A stretch of DNA of 10,215 nucleotides from RGIG2707 sp045600065 (GCA_045600065.1 JAZRXE010000075.1:1-10215); one strand, 5' to 3'. Positions 1-7,402 are shown, numbered from the stretch's first letter. Notes: generated from the sequence alone by a model not told the origin. Translations and numbers: made by a program.

Positions 1-1349
1 TGTGCGATATTCAGATTCGTTACATGCAGCCCGGTCTGTGCCATCACATATTCCCGGATCTCATCATAGGTCGCTTTGCTCTCAGCAGAGGTCAGATCCA
101 TCTCGTCCAGATTGAGCTCTACTTCCACATGATGCTTTGCACCAGAAAGTTTGGACAATAAACATACCGTCTCAACATGCCGTGTAAACGGGAACATATC
201 GCAGGGGGTGGCTTCTGTGAATGCAAAGCCCAGGTCTGTGAGTATTCTGATGTCCCTTGCCAGGGTGCCGGGGTCGCAGCTTACGTATACAAGCCGTTTG
301 GGCCCGATCTTTGCCACAGCCTCCAGCAGGCTTTTCTGACAGCCTGCCCTGGGAGGATCCAGTATGACAACATCTGCCTTGACGCCCTGAAGCTTTGTAT
401 CCATCACATCCTCGGCCCTGCCGCAGATAAACTCCGCATTTACAATACCGTTGATGACAGCATTCCTGTTGGCGTCTATCACCGCGGGCTTAACGCTTTC
501 CACGCCTATTACTCGCTGAGCCTTTGAGGCCATGGAAAGACCTATGCTTCCGGCTCCGCAGTAAAGATCGAGTATCTTTTCGCTGCCGCTTAGGCTTGCG
601 TATTCCTGGACCTGGCTGTAAAGCCTGCTGCACTGGCTCGGATTCACCTGATAGAAAGATAGTGGAGAGACCTCTGTTCTGATGGTTCCCAAATCGGTTT
701 CAATACGGTCTTTTAAGATACGCCTGGTGGAGATCAGCTCTCCGTGGCGGGTATCATAAACAGACATTATGTCATTATCCATGGAACAGCGCACCGTAAG
801 CCTTGTATAATCGTGGCGGGGCTTTTCTTCTGTAATATGATGACGGAAATCCTCAAGGCCACGGACAAGAGCGGGCTTAAGCAGCAGGCAGTCAGTTATT
901 TCCACAATGTCGTGAGTACCGTTCCCATAGTATCCGACCCTGCTCTTATCAACGGCGAATTCAGCCTTGTTTCTGTATCTGTAAGGATGATCCATACCCA
1001 TAATGGGCCTGACAAGCGGATCCTTAAGCCCTGCTATCCTGGAAAGACAGTCTCTGACATGCTTCTGCTTCCATTCAAGCTGGGCACTGTAGGCGTATTC
1101 CCTCAAGGGACATCCTCCGCATATGCCCGAATAGGGGCAGTCGGAGGCTATGCGGTCCTGCGAGGGCTCCAATACAGAAAGAAGGCGCCCCTTTGCGAAG
1201 CGCCCCTTATCTTCTGTTATCTGTACAAGGACTCTGTCTCCGGGCAAAGCACCCGGGACAAACACCGCTTCACCATCCGCATGACCTATGCCCTCTCCAT
1301 GGGAGCCCAGGTCAGTAATCTGAAGTTCTGTCTGTGTACCTTTATTCAT
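1..1349 (-). CDS. rlmD: 23S rRNA (uracil-C5)-methyltransferase, RlmD/RlmCD (RumA) family, partial at the C-terminus
   Basis: SAM-dependent enzyme that methylates C5 of a uridine in 23S rRNA (family knowledge: U1939, or U747 and U1939 in dual-specific Firmicutes members). Reading the minus strand from the ATG at 1349-1347 gives 449 complete codons before the window edge. Residues 1-60 form a TRAM-like domain. C71, C77, C80 (in CGGC) and C154 match the four [4Fe-4S] ligands of E. coli RumA. The SAM loop is DLYCGAGSIG near 261-270, DPPRAGC lies at 331-337, and YVSCDPGTLARD near 355-366 carries the catalytic C358. The methyltransferase fold ends near residue 400; a further tail (404-449+) then continues off the edge. 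The start overlaps the typA stop by 8 nt, and no strong Shine-Dalgarno precedes it, so translational coupling is likely. The family is clear. The exact target, and so RlmD versus RlmCD, cannot be decided from sequence alone. Confidence 0.93.
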   Translation of the reverse strand, partial: MNKGTQTELQITDLGSHGEGIGHADGEAVFVPGALPGDRVLVQITEDKGRFAKGRLLSVLEPSQDRIASDCPYSGICGGCPLREYAYSAQLEWKQKHVRDCLSRIAGLKDPLVRPIMGMDHPYRYRNKAEFAVDKSRVGYYGNGTHDIVEITDCLLLKPALVRGLEDFRHHITEEKPRHDYTRLTVRCSMDNDIMSVYDTRHGELISTRRILKDRIETDLGTIRTEVSPLSFYQVNPSQCSRLYSQVQEYASLSGSEKILDLYCGAGSIGLSMASKAQRVIGVESVKPAVIDANRNAVINGIVNAEFICGRAEDVMDTKLQGVKADVVILDPPRAGCQKSLLEAVAKIGPKRLVYVSCDPGTLARDIRILTDLGFAFTEATPCDMFPFTRHVETVCLLSKLSGAKHHVEVELNLDEMDLTSAESKATYDEIREYVMAQTGLHVTNLNIA

Positions 1350-3234
1350 TGCTGCGTATATTGTAGGATCTTCCGCTTCTGCGGCGTTCCAGCTCTCCGA
1401 GTATTTTCTTGCGAAGACGTATATCCAGCGGGGTGATCTCCACCAGCTCATCCTCGTTAATCCATTCCAGAGCCTCCTCCAGAGTGAAAATTCTTGCAGG
1501 GCTCAGCTTGACCGCGTCATCGGAGCCTGCGGCTCTCATGTTGGAAACATGCTTAGCCTTGCAGGGATTGACTATCATATCCTCGTTGCGGCTGTTCTGA
1601 CCTACTATCATGCCCTCGTAGACCTTGACTCCCGGCCCCAGGAACATCTGTGCCCTCTCCTGAATATTGTTCAGAGCATAAGGCGTGGTGACGCCTGCCT
1701 CCTGGGCAATGATGGCGCCTGCCGTTCTTTCGGGGATCTCACCCTTGAAGTCTTCGTAGCCCATGTATCTTCTGACCATGGTGCCCTCGCCCCTGGTTTC
1801 GTTGATGAACTGGCTGCGATAGCCCATAAGGCCCCTGGTAGGCGCTGTATAGGTGATGCGGCTGCGGCCGTTCTTGCCTTCCATGCCGACCATTATGCCC
1901 TTGCGAAGGTTCAGGTCGTTGATAATGGTGCCGGAATATTCGTCGGGGACCTCTATGACCACCTCTTCCACAGGCTCCTGTCTCTGACCCTTGGGGCCTC
2001 TCTTCCAGATGACCTCGGGCTTGGATACTGCCAGCTCGTAGCCTTCTCTTCTCATCTGCTCGATCAGTATGGAAAGATGCAGCTCGCCTCTCCCCGAGAC
2101 CTTGAAGGTGTCGGTATTGTCGGTCTCTTCGACCTTAAGGCCCACATTCACCTCGAGCTCTTTTTTTAGACGCTCTCTGATGTGGCGGCTGGTCACATAT
2201 TTGCCTTCCTTGCCGGCAAACGGAGAAGCGTTGACCATAAAGTTCATGCTCATGGTGGGCTCGTCTATGCTTATGGAGGGCAGTGCGATTATATTGTCCT
2301 CTCTGCAGAGGGTATCTCCTATGGTGATGTCCGAAATGCCGGATACCACGCATATGTCTCCGCTCCTGACCTCGTCCACTGAGACCCTCTTCATGCCCTT
2401 GTAAACGAAGCACTGGTTGATCTTGCGCATTACATAGCTGCCGTCGGGTTTTGCTACCGCTATGCTCTGACCTGCCCTGAGGGTGCCCTTGTCTACGCGG
2501 CCCACGCCCAGGCGTCCGATGTAATCATCGTAGGCAAGAGATGATATCTGGAACTGCAGGGGCTCCTCGTCCAGGTCGGGATAGGCTCCGCACTGGTCTA
2601 TTATGGTTTCGAACAGAGGGTCTATATTCAGTCCGTTCTGGCCTGCCGCCTGCTTTCTGACCTTGCCCTCCCCGGATTCTATGGTCACGTTCCGGGCCTC
2701 TGCAGGGTCTCTTACCACTATGCCCTGGCGTGCTATTCCATATAGGATGGGGAAATCCAGCTGTCTGTCGTTGGCGTCAAGATCCATGAACAGCTCGTAG
2801 ACCTCGTCCACGACCTCGTCTATGCGGGAGTCCTTTTTATCAATCTTATTTATCAGAAGTATGGGGTTAAGGTTCTGCTCCAGGGATTTTTTCAGCACGA
2901 ACCTGGTCTGAGGCATGGGGCCTTCAGAGCTGTCCACAAGGAGTATTACCGTGTCTACGGTCTTGATTATGCGTTCCACCTCCGAGCTGAAATCGGCGTG
3001 TCCCGGAGTATCCACGATATTGATCTTGTAATCTCCGTGCATTACCGAGCAGTTCTTGGAGTATATGGTTATGCCTCTTTCCCTCTCCAGATCATTGGAA
3101 TCCATGGTCTGAGCCTGCATCTCCTCGTTTTCCCTGAACACTCCGCTCTGGGCAAGGAAGGCATCCACCAGGGTGGATTTGCCCGCATCTACATGTGCGA
3201 TGACTGCTATATTTATGATCTTTTCCTTAGCCAT
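1342..3234 (-). CDS. typA: Translational GTPase TypA/BipA
   Basis: Ribosome-binding GTPase of the EF-G-like superfamily, linked in other bacteria to 50S assembly, low temperature and stress. The 630 residues are slightly longer than the usual 605-615. GTPase motifs: G1 AHVDAGKST (13-21), switch I RERGITI (51-57), G3 DTPGHADF (75-82, catalytic H79), G4 NKID (129-132). Domains II, III, V and the BipA-specific C-terminus follow, including RGLMGYRSQF and GVKVYEGMIVG. Two departures from the standard sequence: G1 has Ala where most TypA proteins have His (VDHGKT), and about 25-30 extra residues follow the G5 region (roughly 172-200). The start is supported by GAGGAAG ending 5 nt before the ATG. 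typA is the first gene of a unit with rlmD. The alternatives EF-G, LepA and Tet(M) are unlikely because of length and the C-terminal motifs. Confidence 0.95.
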   Translation of the reverse strand: MAKEKIINIAVIAHVDAGKSTLVDAFLAQSGVFRENEEMQAQTMDSNDLERERGITIYSKNCSVMHGDYKINIVDTPGHADFSSEVERIIKTVDTVILLVDSSEGPMPQTRFVLKKSLEQNLNPILLINKIDKKDSRIDEVVDEVYELFMDLDANDRQLDFPILYGIARQGIVVRDPAEARNVTIESGEGKVRKQAAGQNGLNIDPLFETIIDQCGAYPDLDEEPLQFQISSLAYDDYIGRLGVGRVDKGTLRAGQSIAVAKPDGSYVMRKINQCFVYKGMKRVSVDEVRSGDICVVSGISDITIGDTLCREDNIIALPSISIDEPTMSMNFMVNASPFAGKEGKYVTSRHIRERLKKELEVNVGLKVEETDNTDTFKVSGRGELHLSILIEQMRREGYELAVSKPEVIWKRGPKGQRQEPVEEVVIEVPDEYSGTIINDLNLRKGIMVGMEGKNGRSRITYTAPTRGLMGYRSQFINETRGEGTMVRRYMGYEDFKGEIPERTAGAIIAQEAGVTTPYALNNIQERAQMFLGPGVKVYEGMIVGQNSRNEDMIVNPCKAKHVSNMRAAGSDDAVKLSPARIFTLEEALEWINEDELVEITPLDIRLRKKILGELERRRSGRSYNIRSNE

Positions 3235-3343
3235 ATTATCTTCCTCTTTACAACAGTATTATAACCGAATTATATTATCACAATTCATAATATTACGCCA
3301 CAATTTCTGTAATTATGATAAAATAAGCGCCAGAGGTATAAAA
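3235..3343. promoter_or_regulatory. Divergent AT-rich promoter region between typA and plsC
   Basis: The 109-bp gap separates two divergent genes and is strongly AT-rich. On the minus strand two perfect TATAAT hexamers occur at 3263-3258 and 3274-3269, either of which could serve typA; no good -35 box sits at 16-18 bp. On the plus strand TGATAAAAT (3316-3324) is an extended -10 for plsC, again without a clear -35. That plsC site would place transcription start near 3331, giving a leader of only about 13 nt that barely contains the AGAGG Shine-Dalgarno at 3332-3336. The divergent arrangement is certain; the individual boxes are inferred. Confidence 0.45.
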
Positions 3344-4087
3344 ATGATAAGAACAGTTTTATTCGTGATATATGCGGCATTTGTGCTGATTGTGCTCCTG
3401 ATACCCGCTCTGATAGCGGCAGTGCTGAGAGGCTCGGATCCCTGCAGGCCTGCTTCGGGCCTTATCAGCTGGGCAGCAAGGGTATTTCTGCCTGCGGCAT
3501 TCTTTATAACGGGTATGGAATTTGAAATAGAAGGAAAAGAAAACATTCCCGAAGGAGCCGCGCTGTTTGCCGGAAATCATCAGGGTGATTTCGACGGAGC
3601 GTTTCCCCTGTTTGCCTTCGGTCCCATACCCAGCATAGTAGCCAAGATACAGATAAAAAAAATCCCCATTGCCAACATGATGATGGACAAGCTTATGGGA
3701 TGCATCTTTATAGACAGAGACAATGCCAGGGAATCGCTCAAATGCATCAGCAATGCCCAGACCATACTTGAAAACGGAAGATCGGTACTGATCTTCCCGG
3801 AGGGGACCCGAAGCAAGGGCCCCGATATGGGGGAATTCAAGCACGGAGCCTTCAGATGCGCCATGAGAGCCGGAGTCCCGGTCGTGCCTTTCGCTGTGGA
3901 CGGCACATGGAAGCTCTTCGAAGAAAAGCACCGCATAGTTCCGGGCAAGGTAAAGCTGACCATACTTCCCCCAGTGGACTGCACGGAGTTTAACAAGACC
4001 GCAGAGCTTAGCGATCATGTTCAGGACCTCATCAGGCAGCAGCTTGACAGGAACAGAGCCCTGCCTGCGGAGAATAACGGCTTATAA
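3344..4087 (+). CDS. plsC: 1-acyl-sn-glycerol-3-phosphate acyltransferase (PlsC family)
   Basis: Membrane-bound enzyme that transfers an acyl group to lysophosphatidic acid to form phosphatidic acid, the second acylation step of phospholipid synthesis. The 247 residues are typical of the family. Residues 4-28 are a hydrophobic N-terminal membrane segment. Acyltransferase motifs are in order: NHxxxxD (N78, H79, D84), IDRDNARES with the substrate-binding Arg (123-131), FPEGTRSKG (151-159), and VPVVPFAVDG (178-187). The frame stays open upstream to an ATG at 3173, but that start lies inside typA on the other strand. I chose 3344 because AGAGG lies 7 nt before it and because the protein then begins directly with its membrane segment. 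The gene stands alone and ends at a strong hairpin terminator. Confidence 0.92.
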   Translation: MIRTVLFVIYAAFVLIVLLIPALIAAVLRGSDPCRPASGLISWAARVFLPAAFFITGMEFEIEGKENIPEGAALFAGNHQGDFDGAFPLFAFGPIPSIVAKIQIKKIPIANMMMDKLMGCIFIDRDNARESLKCISNAQTILENGRSVLIFPEGTRSKGPDMGEFKHGAFRCAMRAGVPVVPFAVDGTWKLFEEKHRIVPGKVKLTILPPVDCTEFNKTAELSDHVQDLIRQQLDRNRALPAENNGL

Positions 4088-4091
4088 ACAC

Positions 4092-4136
4092 AAAGAAGGA
4101 TATCTGCCATGTTCCGGCAGGTATCCTTCTTTTGTT
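4092..4136. terminator. Bidirectional intrinsic terminator between plsC and bactofilin gene
   Basis: Arms at 4093-4108 and 4116-4131 pair over 16 bp with one G-U pair and a 7-nt loop. TTTTG follows on the plus strand, and a T-rich stretch follows on the minus strand. The hairpin sits between two convergent genes, 5 nt after the plsC stop, and can serve both. Confidence 0.88.
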
Positions 4137-4151
4137 TCCGTTAAAAAATGA

Positions 4152-4502
4152 TCAGTAAATCATCTTGCAGGTTCCGTCCAGAACGGAGCCTTCCACTGTA
4201 GTAAGATTCTTAGTTGTGACATCGCCCTGGAATACAGCTCCGGATTTGATATCAAGCAGCTGGGAACATACGGCAGTTCCGCTGCCCTTTCCATAGATAT
4301 GCATATCTTTACAGCTGATCGTTCCGTTGAAAATACCGGTCTCCGTTACGATCACTACATCTGTGGATTCGATCTCGCCTTCAAAGCAGCCATCGATGCG
4401 CAGGGGCTTGTCGGTCTTGACTTTTCCCTTAAAGCTTGTCTGTGCTCCAATGATGGTTTCAATGATATCCGAGCTGATACTGCTCTGATTAATGTCCGAC
4501 AC
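4152..4502 (-). CDS. Bactofilin family polymer-forming protein
   Basis: Small cytoskeletal protein that self-assembles into filaments without nucleotide; known members act in cell shape, polarity or peptidoglycan enzyme placement. The 116 residues fit the family. A short polar N-terminus (1-17) is followed by a right-handed beta-helix core made of short repeated strands separated by Gly turns, for example TSFKGKVKTDKPLRIDG (22-38) and FEGEIESTDVVIV (40-52), and later GTISC, GDVTTKNL and GSVLDG. The start is GTG at 4502-4500, chosen because AAGGAGGTCC (4516-4507), an almost perfect complement of the 16S tail, lies 7 nt upstream. The gene is monocistronic: convergent with plsC and divergent from the tRNA. 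No partner cell-wall peptidase (for example M23) is next to it, so its particular role cannot be inferred from context. Confidence 0.88.
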   Translation of the reverse strand: MSDINQSSISSDIIETIIGAQTSFKGKVKTDKPLRIDGCFEGEIESTDVVIVTETGIFNGTISCKDMHIYGKGSGTAVCSQLLDIKSGAVFQGDVTTKNLTTVEGSVLDGTCKMIY

Positions 4503-4533
4503 GTTAGGACCTCCTTTTCCTTGATACCGTTAT

Positions 4534-4542
4534 AATATAGCA
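4534..4542 (-). promoter_or_regulatory. Extended -10 promoter element for the bactofilin gene
   Basis: Minus-strand TGCTATATT lies about 18 nt upstream of the bactofilin Shine-Dalgarno. No convincing -35 box is present at 16-18 bp, so the call rests on the extended -10 and its position. Confidence 0.4.
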
Positions 4543-4583
4543 CATAAACTGAAAAATACCAGCTATTTTTTTAAAAAAAGTGC

Positions 4584-4612
4584 TTGCATTTGCAATTACA
4601 ATGGTTTATTAT
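4584..4612 (+). promoter_or_regulatory. Sigma-70-type promoter of tRNA-Leu
   Basis: TTGCAT (4584-4589) and TATTAT (4607-4612) are separated by exactly 17 bp and lie 18 nt upstream of the mature tRNA 5' end. Both boxes match the housekeeping consensus at five of six positions. This is the clearest promoter in the window. Confidence 0.75.
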
Positions 4613-4630
4613 CTTCAGTGTTGTGAATAC

Positions 4631-4717
4631 GCAGGTATGGCGGAATTGGCAGACGCGCACGGTTCAGGTCCGTGTGAAAGCAATTTCATGGAGGTTCGAC
4701 TCCTCTTACCTGCACCA
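4631..4717 (+). tRNA. tRNA-Leu, anticodon CAG
   Basis: An 87-nt class II tRNA. The 7-bp acceptor stem pairs GCAGGTA with TACCTGC, followed by discriminator A and an encoded CCA. The anticodon stem CACGG/CCGTG closes the loop TTCAGGT, giving anticodon CAG (4665-4667), which reads CTG. A long variable arm (TGAAA GCAA TTTCA) is typical of tRNA-Leu. The T arm is GGAGG TTCGACT CCTCT. The gene is single, with its own promoter and terminator. Confidence 0.97.
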
Positions 4718-4721
4718 ATTC

Positions 4722-4758
4722 AAAAAACACGGTCTTAGGATCGTGTTTTTTCTTTTTT
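4722..4758 (+). terminator. Intrinsic terminator of tRNA-Leu
   Basis: Arms at 4722-4734 and 4739-4751 form 13 bp, with one G-U pair, around a TTAG loop. The 3' side continues into a T-rich run to 4758. It begins 5 nt after the tRNA CCA, so readthrough into the peptidase gene should be limited. Confidence 0.88.
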
Positions 4759-4772
4759 ATTTCCCTTGCTGG

Positions 4773-4781
4773 TGGTAAAAT
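4773..4781 (+). promoter_or_regulatory. Probable extended -10 promoter of the M14 peptidase gene
   Basis: TGGTAAAAT fits the extended -10 pattern TGnTAtAAT and lies after the tRNA terminator and 32 nt before the AGGAGGA ribosome binding site. The -35 position falls in the T-run of the terminator (poor TTTTTT). A weaker alternative is TTGCTG (4766-4771) with TTTAAT (4790-4795), spaced 18 bp. Confidence 0.4.
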
Positions 4782-4825
4782 GTAGTCAGTTTAATAGTTA
4801 TTGCTAATCATCAGGAGGAATCAAA

Positions 4826-7333
4826 ATGGCAAAGATTACATCCCCTAAAGAATTCTTCGGCTTCACCCCAGGTGATGACTACGAAATGGCCCGTTGGGAC
4901 AAGATCGTGGAATACTTCTACCTGCTGGAAAAGGAATCTGACCGCATCAGCGTTGAGGACATGGGTCCCTCCACTGAAGGCAATCCCTTCCTGAAGGTCA
5001 TCATCACCTCCCCCGAAAACTTCAAGAATCTGGACGAGATCAAGGCAGACAACGCCAAGATCTACGATCCCCGCGGACTCTCCCAGGAGGAGATCGACGC
5101 GCTGGTAGCCAAGGGCAAGGCAGTCTGCGTACAGTCCATGTCCATGCATGCCAGAGAGATCGGCGGCTCCCAGATGGCTCCCAACCTGGCTTATCACCTG
5201 CTGATCCAGGAAGACGAAGAGATCGATCTGATCCTCAATAACGTCATCTTCGTCATGGTGCCCTGCTTCAACCCCGACGGCGAGATCATGCTCACCGACT
5301 GGTACTACAAGACCAAGGGGACCGAATCCGAAGGCTCCGACTATCCCAAGCTGTACCACAAGTACACCGGTCACGACAACAACCGTGACGCCATGTATCA
5401 GAACATCGTAGAATCCAAGTATGTCTGCGACATTCTGTTCCACGAATGGATGCCCCAGGCTTACCAGGATCACCATCACCAGGGAAGTTACGGCGCCCGT
5501 ATCCTGATCACTCCTTACAGAAACCCCGTTCGTCCCTATGTGGAACCTCTGGTCTGGAGAGAGCTGAACATGTACGGTGCCGCTATGGCATACTACGGCG
5601 AATCTCAGGGCCTGGACGGCATCTCCTCCGGCTCCAACTATCCCGGTTGGGGACACTACGGCTTCCATTGGATCGCCAACTCCCACAACATCGCAGGCAT
5701 GCTGACCGAGGCTGCTTCCGCAAAGCTGGCTTCCCCAAAGTTCATCCCCTACGAGCAGCTTCAGGGCGATAAGGACCTGTTCCAGCCCGAGTACGAAGCG
5801 CAGACCAACTTCCCCTCTCCCTGGCAGGGCGGCTGGTGGCATCTGAGCGGTGTTACCGAACGCGAGGAGGCTGTTTCCTATGCACTGCTTCTGGAAATGG
5901 CACGCAAGAGAAAAGAGATACTTAAGAACATGACCGTCAAGGCTCTGAATCAGACCAAGAAGGGTGAAGAAAGCGAAGAATACGCTTACATCATCTCTGC
6001 CGACAGCCACGACAAGAGTGCGTTCGTCCACATGATCAACGTGCTTCAGGGTCAGGGCGTCAAGGTCTCCATCGCAAAGGAAGCCTTCACCGCAAGCTGC
6101 AGGACCTACCCCGCAGGATCCGCCGTGGTATTCCTGGCTCAGCCCAAGTTCGGTCTGATCATGAACCTGATGGGCAGGACTCTGTATCCCGACAAGCACT
6201 GGACTCACGCTCAGGACGGCTCCGTAAAGGCTTATGATACCGCCACCGATACCATAGGCGAATACATGGGTCTGGAGGTTGTCCCCGCAGGCGAAAAGTT
6301 CACCGGCTCCTTCGAGGAACTGGATACCGAAGTACCCTATGTGATCCCCGCAGCCAAGGTCGAGAAAGCTGCAGCCTACGCCCTGGACGGCAGAAACAAC
6401 CACAGCTTCAAGGTGGTCAACGCACTGCTCAAGAAGGGAATCAAGGTCTTCAGACTCAACGACTGCCCGTGGCACAGCTTCTATACTGAGTGCGACGCAG
6501 CCACCATCGGCGAGCTCTGCGAGAAGTTCAGCGTATCCGCAAAGGCCGTGGAGAAGACCGACAAGGTTACTCCCTGGACCGCCTCCAAGATCGGTATGTA
6601 TCAGCGCTACTACTGCGGCAACGCAGACGAAGGCTGGACCAGACTGATGTTCGAGCAGTACGGCTTCGACTACGATACCCTGATGGACAAGGATGTGACC
6701 GTAGAGAACCTGAAGAAGTACGATGTAGTCATCATCCCCAGCGAAGCTATGGAAGCTTACCTGTTCGGAGAAGGCTGCCTGACAGATCTGCAGAAGGCAG
6801 AGGCTCTTGGCCGTATCGGAGTACAGCCCGTTGAATACCGCAGCGGTCTGGGCAAGGCCGGCTATGCAGCCATCCGCGCCTATGTGGAAGAAGGCGGCAG
6901 AGTCCTGGCATTCAACCAGTCCTGCCCCTGGGTATCCAAGATGGTTGGCCTGCCTGTAAGAGACATGGCAGCCGGAAAGTCCAAGCTTGAATACAACACC
7001 ATCGGTTCCACCATGCGTGTAACCTTCGACAACACCCATCCCCTGGCCTGGGGTATGCCCAAGAAGGGCTTCATACTGCAGACCAACAGCCCCATTCTCA
7101 AGCTGGCAGAGCAGAACTTTGCCGAGCTGTGCCCCACAGTAGTCAAGTATGTTGACAGAGACGTTCTCCAGAGCGGTTTCCTCTGCGGAGAAAAGCTGCT
7201 GGCAGGCCAGCCCGCAATGCTGCAGGTCAAGCATGGCAAGGGCGATGTCGTTCTGTATGCATTCGGTGTTCAGCACAGATATCAGACAGACGGCACCTTC
7301 AAGCTGCTATTCAACGCACTTTACAAGATGTAA
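4826..7333 (+). CDS. M14-family zinc metallocarboxypeptidase with C-terminal GATase1-like domain
   Basis: Predicted zinc exopeptidase that trims residues from peptides; the substrate is unknown. The 835 residues have no signal peptide or membrane segment, so a cytosolic location is inferred. In the catalytic domain (about 1-380), MHAREIGG supplies zinc ligands H108 and E111. NPDG is at 149-152. GHDNNRD (182-188) supplies the Asn-Arg pair N186/R187 that binds the substrate carboxylate. DHHHQGSYGAR (215-225) places the third ligand at H217, and MLTEAA supplies the probable catalytic E295. Around 590-760, DEGWTRLMFEQYGF (601-614), YDVVIIPS (632-639) and GGRVLAFN resemble the flavodoxin/GATase1-like domain found at the end of long M14 proteins. 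AGGAGGA lies 6 nt before the ATG. Codon use is extreme: TTA, CTA and TCA are absent across the first 817 codons and ATA is very rare, unlike neighbouring genes, which suggests high expression. The family is clear; the biological role is not. Confidence 0.88.
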   Translation: MAKITSPKEFFGFTPGDDYEMARWDKIVEYFYLLEKESDRISVEDMGPSTEGNPFLKVIITSPENFKNLDEIKADNAKIYDPRGLSQEEIDALVAKGKAVCVQSMSMHAREIGGSQMAPNLAYHLLIQEDEEIDLILNNVIFVMVPCFNPDGEIMLTDWYYKTKGTESEGSDYPKLYHKYTGHDNNRDAMYQNIVESKYVCDILFHEWMPQAYQDHHHQGSYGARILITPYRNPVRPYVEPLVWRELNMYGAAMAYYGESQGLDGISSGSNYPGWGHYGFHWIANSHNIAGMLTEAASAKLASPKFIPYEQLQGDKDLFQPEYEAQTNFPSPWQGGWWHLSGVTEREEAVSYALLLEMARKRKEILKNMTVKALNQTKKGEESEEYAYIISADSHDKSAFVHMINVLQGQGVKVSIAKEAFTASCRTYPAGSAVVFLAQPKFGLIMNLMGRTLYPDKHWTHAQDGSVKAYDTATDTIGEYMGLEVVPAGEKFTGSFEELDTEVPYVIPAAKVEKAAAYALDGRNNHSFKVVNALLKKGIKVFRLNDCPWHSFYTECDAATIGELCEKFSVSAKAVEKTDKVTPWTASKIGMYQRYYCGNADEGWTRLMFEQYGFDYDTLMDKDVTVENLKKYDVVIIPSEAMEAYLFGEGCLTDLQKAEALGRIGVQPVEYRSGLGKAGYAAIRAYVEEGGRVLAFNQSCPWVSKMVGLPVRDMAAGKSKLEYNTIGSTMRVTFDNTHPLAWGMPKKGFILQTNSPILKLAEQNFAELCPTVVKYVDRDVLQSGFLCGEKLLAGQPAMLQVKHGKGDVVLYAFGVQHRYQTDGTFKLLFNALYKM

Positions 7334-7370
7334 TCTGCCGGAAACAAGCTTAAAGGCTGAAGCATAAAGA

Positions 7371-7402
7371 AAGCAGGCTCCGCGTTGGCGGGGCCTGTTT
7401 TT
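7371..7402. terminator. Bidirectional intrinsic terminator between the M14 gene and the C39-like gene
   Basis: CAGGCTCCGC (7374-7383) pairs with GCGGGGCCTG (7388-7397), with one G-U pair and a GTTG loop, then TTTTT on the plus strand. On the minus strand the hairpin is followed by CTTTCTTT, so it can also end the fbp/C39 transcript, whose last stop codon is at 7454. Confidence 0.85.

Noticed and set aside
744..1436. A 230-codon plus-strand open frame
   Set aside because: It lies opposite the rlmD coding region, which has all the expected Fe-S, SAM and catalytic motifs; the plus-strand translation shows no motif.
1549..2169. A 206-codon plus-strand open frame
   Set aside because: It is a shadow of the conserved typA coding sequence on the minus strand.
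3173..3343. N-terminal extension of plsC to an ATG at 3173
   Set aside because: The extra 57 codons overlap the start of typA and its promoter region and lack a suitable ribosome binding site. The ATG at 3344 has AGAGG in position and gives a normal PlsC N-terminus.
4811..7276. An 821-codon open frame on the minus strand, opposite the M14 peptidase
   Set aside because: It is exactly in codon register with the sense gene and exists only because the sense gene lacks TTA, CTA and TCA codons. The translation is Gly/Val/Leu-rich with no recognisable motif, while the plus strand has all M14 motifs and a good ribosome binding site.
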